A stretch of 46,810 nt of DNA from Candidatus Falkowbacteria bacterium RIFOXYA2_FULL_38_12 (GCA_001778095.1 MFGA01000023.1:1-46810), one strand, 5' to 3'; positions 1 through 8,081 are shown, counted from the first letter of the stretch. The notes: generated by a model from the sequence alone, not told the origin. Translations and numbers: made by a program.

Positions 1-100
1 GTATTGCGAAATTTTCGCTTTACTTAGCCACATAACTCCATTGTATCATAGAGTTATCTGGTCTAGAGCCTATATATATATGCTTTAATTGGGTCAACAA

Positions 101-116
101 ATCTCCTTCTGGAGAT
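101..116 (+). other. Short hairpin upstream of the GC-rich ORF
   Basis: ATCTCC-TTCT-GGAGAT forms a perfect 6-bp stem with a 4-nt loop, ending 18 nt before the ATG at 135. It could be an operator or a leader hairpin. No confident -35/-10 pair is visible in positions 1-100, which are AT-rich and otherwise hold nothing I can name. Confidence 0.35.
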
Positions 117-134
117 AAACAAACGAGGAATAAA

Positions 135-500
135 ATGCCAAATTGGAGAGAAGAGGCCTCGGAAGAGGCAAAACGGGAGACATTAGGTGCGGTACGGTGG
201 AGCCAAGAGGTAGACACCTACCTCTGGTACGAGATCGGCGACGTCAGCCGACTGACCAAGGACGAAATCGGCGACATCGTCGCCGAGAACTTCGTGAGCA
301 AGGTCGGCTTCGGAGATGTCGAGCTTCACAGGAGTGCCCAGCTCCCCGGTGGGCCGACGCTCCTGCGGTTGCGTGGCACGCTCCGCCTCCGCCCGTCGCT
401 GACGCTCCGCGGTCGCTACTGCCCGCTCTACCAGGTGGGACATGGCAGTGACGCCGATTGCGTCAACTTCCATGACCTGTGGGGTAGTACACCCACCTAA
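135..500 (+). CDS. Hypothetical protein in a GC-rich island (doubtful)
   Basis: I do not recognise this 121-aa product. The plus-strand reading is favoured for two reasons: a GAGG Shine-Dalgarno lies just upstream of the ATG at 135, and a plus-strand hairpin with a T-run follows at 534-568. The first half reads like real protein (EIGDVSRLTKDEIGDIVAEN) and ends almost every codon in G or C, opposite to every other gene here. The second half is arginine/leucine-rich and may be out of frame. A minus-strand ORF (183-563) has a lipobox-like LGGC near its start, but it has no Shine-Dalgarno and its start codon lies inside the terminator hairpin. The composition suggests transfer from a high-GC organism or an assembly chimera at the contig edge. 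Confidence 0.35.
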   Translation: MPNWREEASEEAKRETLGAVRWSQEVDTYLWYEIGDVSRLTKDEIGDIVAENFVSKVGFGDVELHRSAQLPGGPTLLRLRGTLRLRPSLTLRGRYCPLYQVGHGSDADCVNFHDLWGSTPT

Positions 501-533
501 CTGACCCCTCCCTAACAACACCAAAACAGCGAA

Positions 534-568
534 GACCCGTCGACTAAACATCAGGCGGGTCATTTTTT
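534..568 (+). terminator. Rho-independent terminator after the GC-rich ORF
   Basis: GACCCG (534-539) pairs with CGGGTC (556-561) and is followed by A and a run of seven T. The T-run is on the plus-strand side only, so it ends a plus-strand transcript and separates the island from the convergent pduL. Confidence 0.55.
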
Positions 569-1146
569 TATTCCAAAATCAACTCCCCTTTTCCGCAAAC
601 TTTTCCCAGTCCGGCGGCATTGGCTTCGTCGGTGTCAATGTGCGCTGATTTTTTGAAGTTTGGTTTGACGCGAACAACAATATTTTCAAAAACTAATCCT
701 CTCTCACCAATAACTTTTATTTTCACTAAATCATTATTCTTTAAATTTAATTCGTCCGCTTCCTTGGGATTCAGATGAAGATGCCTTTTGGCAATAATTA
801 CCCCTTCTTTTAATTCAATTTCCCCTACCGGTCCCGCGATTTTCGCCCCGGCTGATCCGGCGACATCTCCGGAAAGGCGAAGAGGCACGTCAATGCCGAC
901 AAAAAAACAATCCGAGTAAGATAATTCCACTTGCGTTTTTTCGCGAATTGGACCAACTACTCTTAATTTCTCTATTGTATTTTTTGGGCCGATTAAAGTC
1001 ACCGTTTCTTCCGAGGCAAACTCGCCTTCTTGAGAAAGGTCTTTTTTTATTTTTAGTTCATATCCCGAACCAAAAAGTTTGTCTAAATCTTCGCGACATA
1101 AGTGGATATGGCGGGCGGAGATTTCTATTGGGATTTTAGTAGTCAT
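568..1146 (-). CDS. pduL: PduL-type phosphate acyltransferase
   Basis: This protein interconverts acyl-CoA and acyl-phosphate (acetyl- or propanoyl-CoA plus phosphate), unrelated in fold to Pta. Seen: SARHIHL at residues 10-16, a GPIREKTQVELS stretch, PLRLSGDVAGSAG in the middle, KRHLHL near residue 125 and AHIDTDEANAAG near the C-terminus. These are the paired PduL-domain motifs whose histidines bind two metal ions. The ATG at 1146 (192 aa) is preferred over an in-frame TTG at 1158. No N-terminal encapsulation peptide and no microcompartment shell gene is seen, so it probably acts in the cytosol. No acetate kinase gene is in the window. Confidence 0.92.
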   Translation of the reverse strand: MTTKIPIEISARHIHLCREDLDKLFGSGYELKIKKDLSQEGEFASEETVTLIGPKNTIEKLRVVGPIREKTQVELSYSDCFFVGIDVPLRLSGDVAGSAGAKIAGPVGEIELKEGVIIAKRHLHLNPKEADELNLKNNDLVKIKVIGERGLVFENIVVRVKPNFKKSAHIDTDEANAAGLGKVCGKGELILE

Positions 1147-1160
1147 ATTTTTATTCAATT

Positions 1161-1250
1161 TCCCCTCCCTTGAGGGGAGGGGTTAGGGGAGGGTGAAAAT
1201 CTTTGTCTACTACCCCACCCCCTCCTTGCCTCCCCCCCCTCAAGGGGGAA
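1161..1250. repeat. GC-rich interspersed hairpin repeat, copy 1
   Basis: A CCCCTCCCTTGAGGGGAGGG hairpin is followed by a C-rich stretch and CCCCCTCAAGGGGG. A second, longer copy lies at 41518-41640 with the same flanking blocks in the same order. It fills the spacer between the PfkB kinase and pduL. Its function is unknown. Confidence 0.7.
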
Positions 1251-1262
1251 GAACGCTAAAAT

Positions 1263-2270
1263 TTAATTCATCAATTTCTCCGCCTCGCTCCTCGTCAAAA
1301 GCGGATTTTGCGCGCCAATCCCGGAGACATTATGGGCGCTATTTATTGCTCCAAGCTTTAAGGCTTTATCTATATCGTTATAGATAATATTGCCCGCCAA
1401 AAAACTGGCGCAAAAAGAATCTCCCGCCCCAGTCGTGTCGCGGATAATTTTTTCCTGATCAAAAGCCTCTATATGATAAAGATTTTCTTTTTCCCACGCC
1501 CAAGCGCCATTACCGCCATCAGTTATTACAATCATTTTAGGACAGTATTTACCCAAAACACCAAACAAATTTTTTACTTCATTTAGCCATTTCGGACTCA
1601 TTCCGCCATTTTTTTCTTCAGTCATGACAAGTTCAATCGCTTCGTCTTTATTCAAAAAAAGGATATCTGTTTTGGCTAAATATTTTTTTAAATTTTTTAA
1701 ACCCGCTCTAATTTGCGCCGATCCCAGATTCCAAGCAAAACTATTTTGCGGTTTGAGATAATCTATAATTTTATCGCTTGTCACTTGCCAGTTTTTTTCG
1801 GAAACAGAAGCTAAGTAAATCCAATCGAAATTTAATTTTTCAAATGACTTATTCAACAAAAAATTATTATTGGCTCCCCGCTCTAAAAATGCAATATGGT
1901 CATCGGTCGCACTCGGGGCGATAATAAATGAAATTCCGGTTTTTTCTTTTTTTCCAACCTGAACAAAATCTGTATTCACCTTATTCTTTTTTAAATTATT
2001 AACTACTTGCCGTCCATTATCATCATCTCCGACTCGAACGGCAACACTGGCTGATATTCCCAGTCGCGATAAAGCCACGGCAACGTTAGCCGCTCCACCA
2101 CCAAAACCAAAATTAGTTTCTTCGGAGGTTATTTTTGCCCCATTTTCAAAGCCGATTAATTTTTGCCGGATAGGATCAAACGGATTACTGACCATTTTGC
2201 CTTCGCCAACGGCAAAAGTAATATCAATAGTTGCGCCACCGAGAACCAATACCTTGTTATTTTTCTTCAT
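1263..2270 (-). CDS. PfkB-family carbohydrate kinase
   Basis: An ATP-dependent sugar or nucleoside kinase of the ribokinase fold, 335 aa, full length. The N-terminal glycine-rich PfkB signature (GFGGGAANVAVALSRLG, about residues 55-70) and the C-terminal signature with the catalytic aspartate (DTTGAGDSFCASFLAGN, about residue 278 on) are both intact. The substrate (ribose, fructose, adenosine or another) cannot be assigned from sequence alone. It lies 14 nt downstream of hpf on the same strand, so co-transcription is likely. Confidence 0.88.
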   Translation of the reverse strand: MKKNNKVLVLGGATIDITFAVGEGKMVSNPFDPIRQKLIGFENGAKITSEETNFGFGGGAANVAVALSRLGISASVAVRVGDDDNGRQVVNNLKKNKVNTDFVQVGKKEKTGISFIIAPSATDDHIAFLERGANNNFLLNKSFEKLNFDWIYLASVSEKNWQVTSDKIIDYLKPQNSFAWNLGSAQIRAGLKNLKKYLAKTDILFLNKDEAIELVMTEEKNGGMSPKWLNEVKNLFGVLGKYCPKMIVITDGGNGAWAWEKENLYHIEAFDQEKIIRDTTGAGDSFCASFLAGNIIYNDIDKALKLGAINSAHNVSGIGAQNPLLTRSEAEKLMN

Positions 2271-2284
2271 AACTCTTTGACCTA

Positions 2285-2581
2285 TTACCTTTTTATTTTT
2301 TTCAATTGAGCCACCAATTTATCTTTAGCGAGATCAACAGCTTCAACTATGGTGTGGTCATCCTCGCTTACGAGCAATGTCTCTTTGGGCAATTTTAATT
2401 CCATAGAAACCTTATAAGCGCTTTTGGTGGCAAATCTTTCGGCTTTAATCTTCAAAAATATTTCATTCTCCCCGTATTTCCCGGAAAATCTATTTATTTG
2501 CTCAATTTTTTCACCGATATAATCTTCAAATATTTTCTTTTCGGTCTGAGAGAAATTCTTAAAGAAAAATGATGTTTTCAT
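2285..2581 (-). CDS. hpf: Ribosome hibernation-promoting factor (HPF/RaiA family)
   Basis: A 98-aa short-form HPF/YfiA-like protein, with beta-alpha-beta-beta-beta-alpha character and the family pattern ATKSAYKVSMELKLP followed by a C-terminal helix (TIVEAVDLAKDKLVAQLKK). Known members bind the 30S decoding region in stationary phase and block translation. There is no C-terminal dimerisation extension, so it is the short type. Assignment rests on length and pattern rather than an invariant catalytic residue. Confidence 0.72.
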   Translation of the reverse strand: MKTSFFFKNFSQTEKKIFEDYIGEKIEQINRFSGKYGENEIFLKIKAERFATKSAYKVSMELKLPKETLLVSEDDHTIVEAVDLAKDKLVAQLKKIKR

Positions 2582-2664
2582 AACTTTTGTTTTATTAGAC
2601 CTATTAATTAGACTGCTAATTTCTATATTATATCACTAGAAACCTTTATTATCCATAGTTTATT

Positions 2665-3225
2665 TTAGCGAAAATTAACGGGAATGGTAAGAAAATCGTC
2701 ATGTTCGGGTAAACCGGAAGGATTATCCTTTTCAAGAATTAAATCACCGGTTTGCGCATTTTCGCTGTCAAAATCCAGCTCCACGCTAAACGGAACAAAC
2801 TCTTCGGTCATCCACTCGCCTTCCGCCGTGGCTATTCCGGAAGATAGCAATTTCCCCTCTCTACCGATTAATTTAATTGGAAAAGATGCTTCAAAAAACC
2901 AGTATCCGCGAGCCCGTCCGGTTATTTTGAGAGGACTGCTGATTACGGCGTTTGGCCTTGGGGAATCAACAACAATCAAATCTGTTTTCTCCAGCTCATT
3001 GCCGATATATTCGACAAAAACTTTTCCCGAAGAATCTCGGCATTGCCTCGGATAAATTTCCATAACAATATTGTTGGCCGCAACGCATTCTTCGAAGGTT
3101 TCGATACTCGCCTTTTCTTCATTGCCTCCTCTTAAAAAATCAATTCCTCCCAGTTTAAAAAGCAAGAATAATCCTACTCCAATCAAGGCCAAAAAAAGAA
3201 CTACCAATAAAAGATTTTTTTTCAT
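2665..3225 (-). CDS. Membrane-anchored Gmad2-domain protein
   Basis: 186 aa. One N-terminal membrane segment (about residues 4-24) leads into a small region with two cysteines, then a Gmad2 immunoglobulin-like domain: PRPNAVISSPLKITGRARG, WFFEASFPIKL, WMTEEFVPFSVEL. Gmad2 domains are found on secreted or surface-anchored bacterial proteins and their role is unclear. A GerMN protein, a domain often paired with Gmad2, lies in the same direction at 5320. It may be anchored on the outer face of the membrane. Confidence 0.8.
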   Translation of the reverse strand: MKKNLLLVVLFLALIGVGLFLLFKLGGIDFLRGGNEEKASIETFEECVAANNIVMEIYPRQCRDSSGKVFVEYIGNELEKTDLIVVDSPRPNAVISSPLKITGRARGYWFFEASFPIKLIGREGKLLSSGIATAEGEWMTEEFVPFSVELDFDSENAQTGDLILEKDNPSGLPEHDDFLTIPVNFR

Positions 3226-3235
3226 ATTATTTGAT

Positions 3236-3366
3236 TAAATTCTAAATTCGAAATCCTAAACTCTAAACAAATTAAAAATACTAATTTTCAAAATTTCAAA
3301 CAATTGTTTTGAACATTGGAATTTTGGTCATTAGATATTGTTTAGGATTTAGTGCTTAGGATTTAG
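3236..3366. repeat. AT-rich imperfect palindromic element, copy 1
   Basis: Arms of about 34 nt built on AAATCCTAAA...TAAACAA pair with TTGTTTAGGATTTAG... on the right, around a centre containing CAATTGTTTTGAACATTGG. A related, longer element with the same CAATTGTTTT centre lies at 44650-44841. It occupies the whole spacer between the DUF167 gene and the Gmad2 gene. Confidence 0.65.
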
Positions 3367-3587
3367 GATTTTATTATTTCTATAACCTTTTGCCTCGAAG
3401 TATATCCTGAAACAATCCTGACCGAAGCGCGCGGAACGTTAAAAAAACCAGCGACAGCTTTTATTATTGCTTCATTGGCCAATCCTTTTATTGGCGGCTC
3501 TTTAACTGAAACCGTATAATGGCTTTCATCCATCTTTTCAATTTTTTCTTCTCTGGCGCTTGGTTTTGCTTGGACAAATATTTTCAT
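3363..3587 (-). CDS. DUF167 (YggU-family) protein
   Basis: A 74-aa small basic alpha/beta protein of the DUF167/UPF0235 family. It has the conserved PPIKGLANEAIIKAVAGFF helix and the VRIVSGYTSRQKVIEI C-terminus. The molecular function is not established. The start is 1 nt from the rsmE stop, so the two are almost certainly co-translated in an rlmN-rsmE-DUF167 run. Confidence 0.88.
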   Translation of the reverse strand: MKIFVQAKPSAREEKIEKMDESHYTVSVKEPPIKGLANEAIIKAVAGFFNVPRASVRIVSGYTSRQKVIEIIKS

Positions 3588-3588
3588 T

Positions 3589-4293
3589 TTAGTTTAAAAT
3601 CAAATGCGAAGCTATGATGGCTGCCGTTTCCGCTCGAAGAATTAGACTTCCCATGCTTATTATTTTAAAGTTATTTTCTTTGGCAAAAATTATTTCCGAT
3701 TCATCCCATCCTCCTTCCGGACCAATCATGATGCCTATTAATTGTTTGGTTTTTTTCGGACCGAAAACATCGTAAAAATTATTTCCTCGCGGATCAAAAA
3801 TAACATTAAGATCATTGCTCGCCGCCTGCAAGACAGCTTTTTTAAATTCTTTCGGTTCGCCGAGAATCGGAACTATTCCTCTTCCTGATTGTTCTGCGGC
3901 TTCATGAATTATTTTTTCCAAACGATTTCGCTTGAAAGAAAACTTTACTGTTCTTTTGGTAATAAGGGGAACTATCGCGGCAATGCCTATTTCCGTGGCC
4001 TTTTCCGCCACAATTTCAAAATTTTCTTTTTTTAAAACCGCGCAATACAAGGTCGCTCTTGTCTCCGGCTCATTCTTATTCTTATTTTTTTCCAAAATTT
4101 TTACTTCCAGTTTATTTTTTTCAAATTTATTTATCAAAGCCAGCGCCTCATTTTCCTTGCCGTCTCCCAAAATAATTTTATCGCCCGCGCCCAGACGCAA
4201 AACATTTTTTATCTGATTAAAAATTTCTTTATCGGAAATGACAAAGGAATCATCACTAAAATCAAAATTTCTAATAAAACGATGTAATCTCAT
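3589..4293 (-). CDS. rsmE: 16S rRNA (uracil-1498-N3)-methyltransferase RsmE
   Basis: A SPOUT-class methyltransferase that uses SAM to methylate U1498 of 16S rRNA. 234 aa, near normal length. Seen: the N-terminal PUA-like region (MRLHRFI..), KATEIGIAAIVPLITKRTV, AAEQSGRG and the trefoil-knot motif IGPEGGWDESEI followed by LGSLILRAETA-type sequence (here MGSLILRAETAAI). It sits 2 nt downstream of rlmN, forming a pair of rRNA-modification genes. Confidence 0.93.
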   Translation of the reverse strand: MRLHRFIRNFDFSDDSFVISDKEIFNQIKNVLRLGAGDKIILGDGKENEALALINKFEKNKLEVKILEKNKNKNEPETRATLYCAVLKKENFEIVAEKATEIGIAAIVPLITKRTVKFSFKRNRLEKIIHEAAEQSGRGIVPILGEPKEFKKAVLQAASNDLNVIFDPRGNNFYDVFGPKKTKQLIGIMIGPEGGWDESEIIFAKENNFKIISMGSLILRAETAAIIASHLILN

Positions 4294-4295
4294 TT

Positions 4296-5318
4296 TTACT
4301 TTGCGCTAAAAATATTTCTTCCGGCCAGTTGGCCACAGGCTCCTTTAATACCCCTTCCGAAGCGCTGTCTTTCCGTTACGGTTATTCCCGCCTTTGTTAA
4401 ATAATCTTTAAACTTTTTAACTTGTTCTGTTGTTGATGGCCTAAACACGCCGGTGGGATTATAGGAAATAAGATTGACAAAGAATAATTGATTGTCCATT
4501 TTATTAAATAATTCAACCAGCTCTCGCGCGTCTTTCAATGAATCGTTTATTTTATCAATCATCAAATATTCAAACATCACTCTTCTGTTGGTTGCCTCAA
4601 TGTATCTGTCAACCGATTCCATAATATTCTTTAAATAATTCTTTTTATTGGCGGGGATTATTTCCGAACGCAGGCGATCGTTTGGCGCGTGCAAGGAAAT
4701 GGCTAGATTTATTTGCAACGGCTCTTTTATTATTTTTTTGATGCCCTCAATAATGCCAACCGTGGAAATGGAAATGTGCCTGGCGCCGATATTTAATCCG
4801 TCGTTACTGTTTATAATATAAACCGCGCCAATAACATTATCGTAATTTAAAAAAGGTTCACCCATCCCCATAAAAACAACGCCGTCAACTCTTTCATTTT
4901 CTTTTTTTAAGAATCTGGCTACCAAGAGGACTTGACTGACTATCTCCATAGCTTCAAGATTTCTTTTAAAACCGATTTTCCCCGTGGCGCAAAAAAGGCA
5001 TCCGACCGGACAACCGACAGCCGAAGAAACGCAAACCGTATTTCTACCGTCAGCGTGACGCATCAACACTGTTTCCGTTTCCAAACCATCATCCAAAGTA
5101 ACAAGAAATCTTGTAACCATTTCTTCTTTCGCGTCAAAAATCTCCGACTTTATAAAAAGCGGATATTCTTTATTAAGCTGTTCTCGAAGATTGATCGACA
5201 AGCTTGTCGCTTCATTCCAATCTCCGATTAGATGCTTAAAAAGCGCCTCTTTAACTTGTTTTAATTTAAAAGGCGGTTCGTCTTTCAATATTTTCTCCAG
5301 TGTTTTTAGGCTTAGCAT
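4296..5318 (-). CDS. rlmN: 23S rRNA (adenine-2503-C2)-methyltransferase RlmN
   Basis: A radical-SAM enzyme that methylates C2 of A2503 in 23S rRNA (and A37 of some tRNAs). 340 aa, full length. Seen: the radical-SAM cysteines CPVGCLFCATG (C-x3-C-x2-C), the glycine-rich GVVFMGMGEPFLNYDNV segment, ISISTVG, NLAISLHAPND, and the C-terminal catalytic cysteine in IKGACGQLAG. RlmN is favoured over Cfr because this is the only copy visible and it sits with rsmE in a housekeeping context. Confidence 0.94.
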   Translation of the reverse strand: MLSLKTLEKILKDEPPFKLKQVKEALFKHLIGDWNEATSLSINLREQLNKEYPLFIKSEIFDAKEEMVTRFLVTLDDGLETETVLMRHADGRNTVCVSSAVGCPVGCLFCATGKIGFKRNLEAMEIVSQVLLVARFLKKENERVDGVVFMGMGEPFLNYDNVIGAVYIINSNDGLNIGARHISISTVGIIEGIKKIIKEPLQINLAISLHAPNDRLRSEIIPANKKNYLKNIMESVDRYIEATNRRVMFEYLMIDKINDSLKDARELVELFNKMDNQLFFVNLISYNPTGVFRPSTTEQVKKFKDYLTKAGITVTERQRFGRGIKGACGQLAGRNIFSAK

Positions 5319-5319
5319 T

Positions 5320-5922
5320 TTATGGTTGAAGAATATCCTCTGTTCTTCCGTTTATAGAAATTATAACTTCATTAACTTCGGAAAATTGTTTTATCGTTTC
5401 TCTAATTTGCGAACTTATAGCGGCAACACGACAAGATCCACCGACTTGAAATTCAAGAGTTTCATTGAAATCAATTTTTGCCACGCCGTCCTTAATCTCA
5501 AAGCTTTGAATTTTTACTCCATTTGGAATACTTGTTATAAAACCGTTCTCCTTTTCTTCGTCAGTTGGTCCGAGCAATAAAGCTTCCACCGCATCTTTGA
5601 TTAAGTTTTCTGTCTTTAAAATTTTTCTTTCCGTTGAAAAGGTTTTATTGCAATCCATAACTTGCGGATCAAGTTTTGTGTTGGTAAAAAATAGTTTGAT
5701 CGTAGCTAAATCTTCTGAATTACTGTCTGGCGGGAGCTGTTCACATTTTTTGTTCGGGGGTCCGGCAGACGGCGTGCCATGCTTTATCCATTCTCCGTTC
5801 TGGCAAATCCAATCATCCTCATTGCCAAACAAGCGGATAAAACCGAAAACTACAATCAGTGTGAAAATAACTACGGCAAAAAATTTTAAAATTGTTTTTA
5901 GCATAATTGATTTATTTTTCAT
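5320..5922 (-). CDS. GerMN-domain membrane protein
   Basis: 200 aa. One N-terminal membrane helix (about residues 8-28), a short cysteine-bearing linker (DWICQNGEWIKHG...), then a GerMN domain: TIKLFFTNTKL, NLIKDAVEALLLGPTDEEKENGF, GVKIQSFEIKDGVAKIDFNETL, ISSQIRETIKQF. GerMN domains occur in extracytoplasmic lipoproteins and in spore GerM; no sporulation role is implied here. The start overlaps the upstream nuclease gene by 11 nt. A second Met seven codons in, right before the membrane helix, is an alternative start. Confidence 0.8.
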   Translation of the reverse strand: MKNKSIMLKTILKFFAVVIFTLIVVFGFIRLFGNEDDWICQNGEWIKHGTPSAGPPNKKCEQLPPDSNSEDLATIKLFFTNTKLDPQVMDCNKTFSTERKILKTENLIKDAVEALLLGPTDEEKENGFITSIPNGVKIQSFEIKDGVAKIDFNETLEFQVGGSCRVAAISSQIRETIKQFSEVNEVIISINGRTEDILQP

Positions 5923-6667
5923 TTTCTTTAACCGATTTTATGTAAGCGCAATAATCGCAATTGAGACCAGCCGAAGGAATTTTTGCTTCGGATAAACACT
6001 TATGGGCCTCTAAAATTTTTCCCTCTACCCAACTATCATCGCCCTTGTAAGGAATCAAGGATATATCAAATTCCAGTTTCGCGTCAAAAGCCTCTCTGTC
6101 TGTCTGCCCGTTGCAATAAACAAAGTAGCCCGTGTTGGAAACCTTAAGATTGTTATTTCTTAAAAGCCATTGATATATTTCCATCTGTCTCTTGTAACCA
6201 CCCTGCCAATCTTTATTCAAAGAGTCTATTTTTTCCGCCTTGCTCGTCGCTTTGTAGTCAACAACGATATACTCCCCTTTCTTATTCTGCCAAAGATCGT
6301 CAATCGCGCCAAAAATCAATAAATTGGTTGCTTTGTGAAGATATTGCACTCCGGTAAAATTATACCTCCATTCGGCAAGCTTTTCGTGGCCAATCGGACG
6401 AGCATCAATCCCGTATTTCTCGATTAAGGGGTGTTTTTCATTCTTAGCTCGATGAATATCAAATTCTTTCTTTAAAAGGGCGTCAACCGCAGAATTTAGA
6501 GAAAAGGGGTACCCTGGAGGCCTAGCTACTCCCAGCTTCCGGTCTAAATAGAAGCATCTGGGGCAATCTACAAATAGCTCTATCTTTGACCTGCTTAGTT
6601 TGAAGGGTTCCTTTGCTTTTGGGTCAAAAAGCCCTTTTGTTCTTTTTGAGCTATAATATTGAAACAT
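5912..6667 (-). CDS. PD-(D/E)XK nuclease, RecB/Cas4-like, probable Fe-S cluster
   Basis: 251 aa from the ATG at 6667 (an upstream in-frame GTG at 6682 falls in a hairpin). The nuclease core is visible: GAIDDLW (D123/D124), VVDYKA (D137-x-K139) and QMEIYQW (Q161). C35 and C38 (DCPRC) and C237 and C240 (NCDYC) are placed as in the 4Fe-4S nucleases Cas4, AddB and Dna2. No cas genes or CRISPR array lie in the window, so this is better seen as a stand-alone repair or single-strand exonuclease. A 17-bp hairpin ends 4 nt before the start codon. Confidence 0.82.
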   Translation of the reverse strand: MFQYYSSKRTKGLFDPKAKEPFKLSRSKIELFVDCPRCFYLDRKLGVARPPGYPFSLNSAVDALLKKEFDIHRAKNEKHPLIEKYGIDARPIGHEKLAEWRYNFTGVQYLHKATNLLIFGAIDDLWQNKKGEYIVVDYKATSKAEKIDSLNKDWQGGYKRQMEIYQWLLRNNNLKVSNTGYFVYCNGQTDREAFDAKLEFDISLIPYKGDDSWVEGKILEAHKCLSEAKIPSAGLNCDYCAYIKSVKENEK

Positions 6668-6671
6668 AATC

Positions 6672-6712
6672 AAAAATGCCACTACTACTTATACTGTAAT
6701 AATGGCATTTTT
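6672..6712. terminator. 17-bp bidirectional hairpin between mscL and the nuclease
   Basis: AAAAATGCCACTACTAC pairs, with two G-U pairs, to GTAATAATGGCATTTTT across a TTATACT loop. A- and T-runs on both sides allow termination in either direction. It ends four nucleotides before the nuclease ATG, leaving no room for a Shine-Dalgarno. Confidence 0.65.
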
Positions 6713-6736
6713 TAGGAATATTTGCAAAAAATTACT

Positions 6737-7036
6737 TTATTTTTTGCTCTGCTCTTTTTTCTTAACAATCTTTCTTACAACGATATAAACGACAAAAGCT
6801 AAAATCAAAAAATGCAACAGCTCCCCGAGAAACGCGCCCCAGCGGAGACTTATGGGGCCAAGTTGAAGCACTGCTTCTTGCCAAGCGATTCCCGATAATA
6901 GCGGATTGAGCAAGGGCATTACTATATCATCAACCAATGACTTAGCTAAACTATTGGAAGCCGCGCCCATCACAAAGGCAATGGCAATTCCAACTACATT
7001 ATATTCTTTAATAAACGCTAAAAAATCTTTGAGCAT
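6737..7036 (-). CDS. mscL: Large-conductance mechanosensitive channel MscL (short form)
   Basis: The pressure-release channel of the inner membrane, opening under hypo-osmotic shock. 99 aa, shorter than the usual 130-150. Seen: the N-terminal FLAFIKEYNVVGIAIAFVMGAASNSLAKSLVDDIVMPLL segment (TM1 pore helix with its small residues) and a second helix LLHFLILAFVVYIVVRKIVKKKEQ ending in the basic C-terminal tail. The periplasmic loop and cytoplasmic bundle are trimmed. It lies 32 nt downstream of the DUF4349 gene. Confidence 0.9.
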   Translation of the reverse strand: MLKDFLAFIKEYNVVGIAIAFVMGAASNSLAKSLVDDIVMPLLNPLLSGIAWQEAVLQLGPISLRWGAFLGELLHFLILAFVVYIVVRKIVKKKEQSKK

Positions 7037-7068
7037 AGTATTTGCTTTTGAGATTATACAATCTTTAA

Positions 7069-8058
7069 TTATTCTCTACCCTTATTTCTTCTTTTTCTAA
7101 AAAACCTAACAGCTGCAATAATAACCAAAACAACCAACGCAATCGGCAAACAAATAAAGGCTAGCCAAATTAGAATATTCACAAATCCTTGAAACATTCT
7201 CACCATTGCCGAAAAAGCTATTTTAATCGTATCCAGCGGTCTCCATTCGGAGGTAGGTATTCTAATAGTCGGCTCTTCGGATAAAGTAATTTCTATTGTT
7301 GCCAAATCGGTCAAGTTGGACAGATATTTAATTCTTCCTTCAATCCCCTCAATCTGTCCTCTGATGTTAAATAAATATTCATTAACTTTCAAAATATCCT
7401 CTATCTTCTTCGCGGTTTTCAAAATTTCCTGATATTGTCCTTCTTCTATTCGTAAATTTTTCAGTCGGGCTTCCATGTCAACAAATTCTTCGGTCACGTC
7501 AACTCCCGACAAGCTTTCGGATTGGACAACCTCTGCCATTTTTTTAAGCTCATTTATACTTTTTTCAAAATCTTTTACCGGAACGCGAATCGTAACTGTT
7601 CCATATTGCGTTTCGTCGTCTCGTGTTCTTATGTCAGAGCTGGAAATAAAACCTTTTTTATCGCCAAGCATCAAAGATATTTGATCAATGGTTTCACTAA
7701 TTTTTTTAACAACCAAATTCAATCTGGCCGATTTTATTACTCTCTGTTCTTCTATGGAATTTTGACCTGAAGAAACTGCCGTTTGTCCTTCTGCGGCAAG
7801 CATAAACGCGGCTTCTTGCCTTTCTCCTACAAAACTTTCGCTGGGAGCAGGGGCATGAGCTGCCATATCATAAGCCTTAGGAGAAACTACTTCTTGTTCG
7901 TAACCTCTAGAAAATCCCGACAATCCCGCCGCTTGTTGTTCCTCAAAATAGTTTGCGCCGATCACGCCGGCAATAATCAAAGTAATAATTGGTAAAATAA
8001 TTAGGACTCCAACAACTATTCCCGAAATCAAAATAATTTTTTTGGTTTTTGGTGTCAT
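7069..8058 (-). CDS. DUF4349 membrane protein
   Basis: 329 aa. N-terminal membrane helix (about residues 9-33), linker, then the DUF4349 domain: IKSARLNLVVKKISETIDQI, GTVTIRVPVKDFEKSINELK, VQSESLSGVDVTEEFVDMEARLKNLRIEEGQYQEIL, a coiled-coil section, and LATIEITLSE. A C-terminal membrane helix (about residues 290-320) precedes a basic RRFFRKRRNKGRE-like tail. Function unknown; homologues are putative envelope lipoproteins or membrane proteins. Confidence 0.85.
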   Translation of the reverse strand: MTPKTKKIILISGIVVGVLIILPIITLIIAGVIGANYFEEQQAAGLSGFSRGYEQEVVSPKAYDMAAHAPAPSESFVGERQEAAFMLAAEGQTAVSSGQNSIEEQRVIKSARLNLVVKKISETIDQISLMLGDKKGFISSSDIRTRDDETQYGTVTIRVPVKDFEKSINELKKMAEVVQSESLSGVDVTEEFVDMEARLKNLRIEEGQYQEILKTAKKIEDILKVNEYLFNIRGQIEGIEGRIKYLSNLTDLATIEITLSEEPTIRIPTSEWRPLDTIKIAFSAMVRMFQGFVNILIWLAFICLPIALVVLVIIAAVRFFRKRRNKGRE

Positions 8059-8081
8059 AGTTTTAAAATTAGCTTATTAAT

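Noticed and set aside
183-563. Minus-strand lipoprotein-like ORF in the GC-rich island
   Set aside because: Its start lies inside the plus-strand terminator hairpin and it has no Shine-Dalgarno; the LGGC may be chance. The plus reading has better signals, though neither is certain.
5320-5922. Sporulation genes (GerM)
   Set aside because: GerMN domains occur in many non-sporulating bacteria; there are no other sporulation genes here.
5912-6667. Cas4 of a CRISPR system
   Set aside because: The motif set fits Cas4, but it also fits stand-alone RecB-like Fe-S nucleases, and no other cas gene or array is present.
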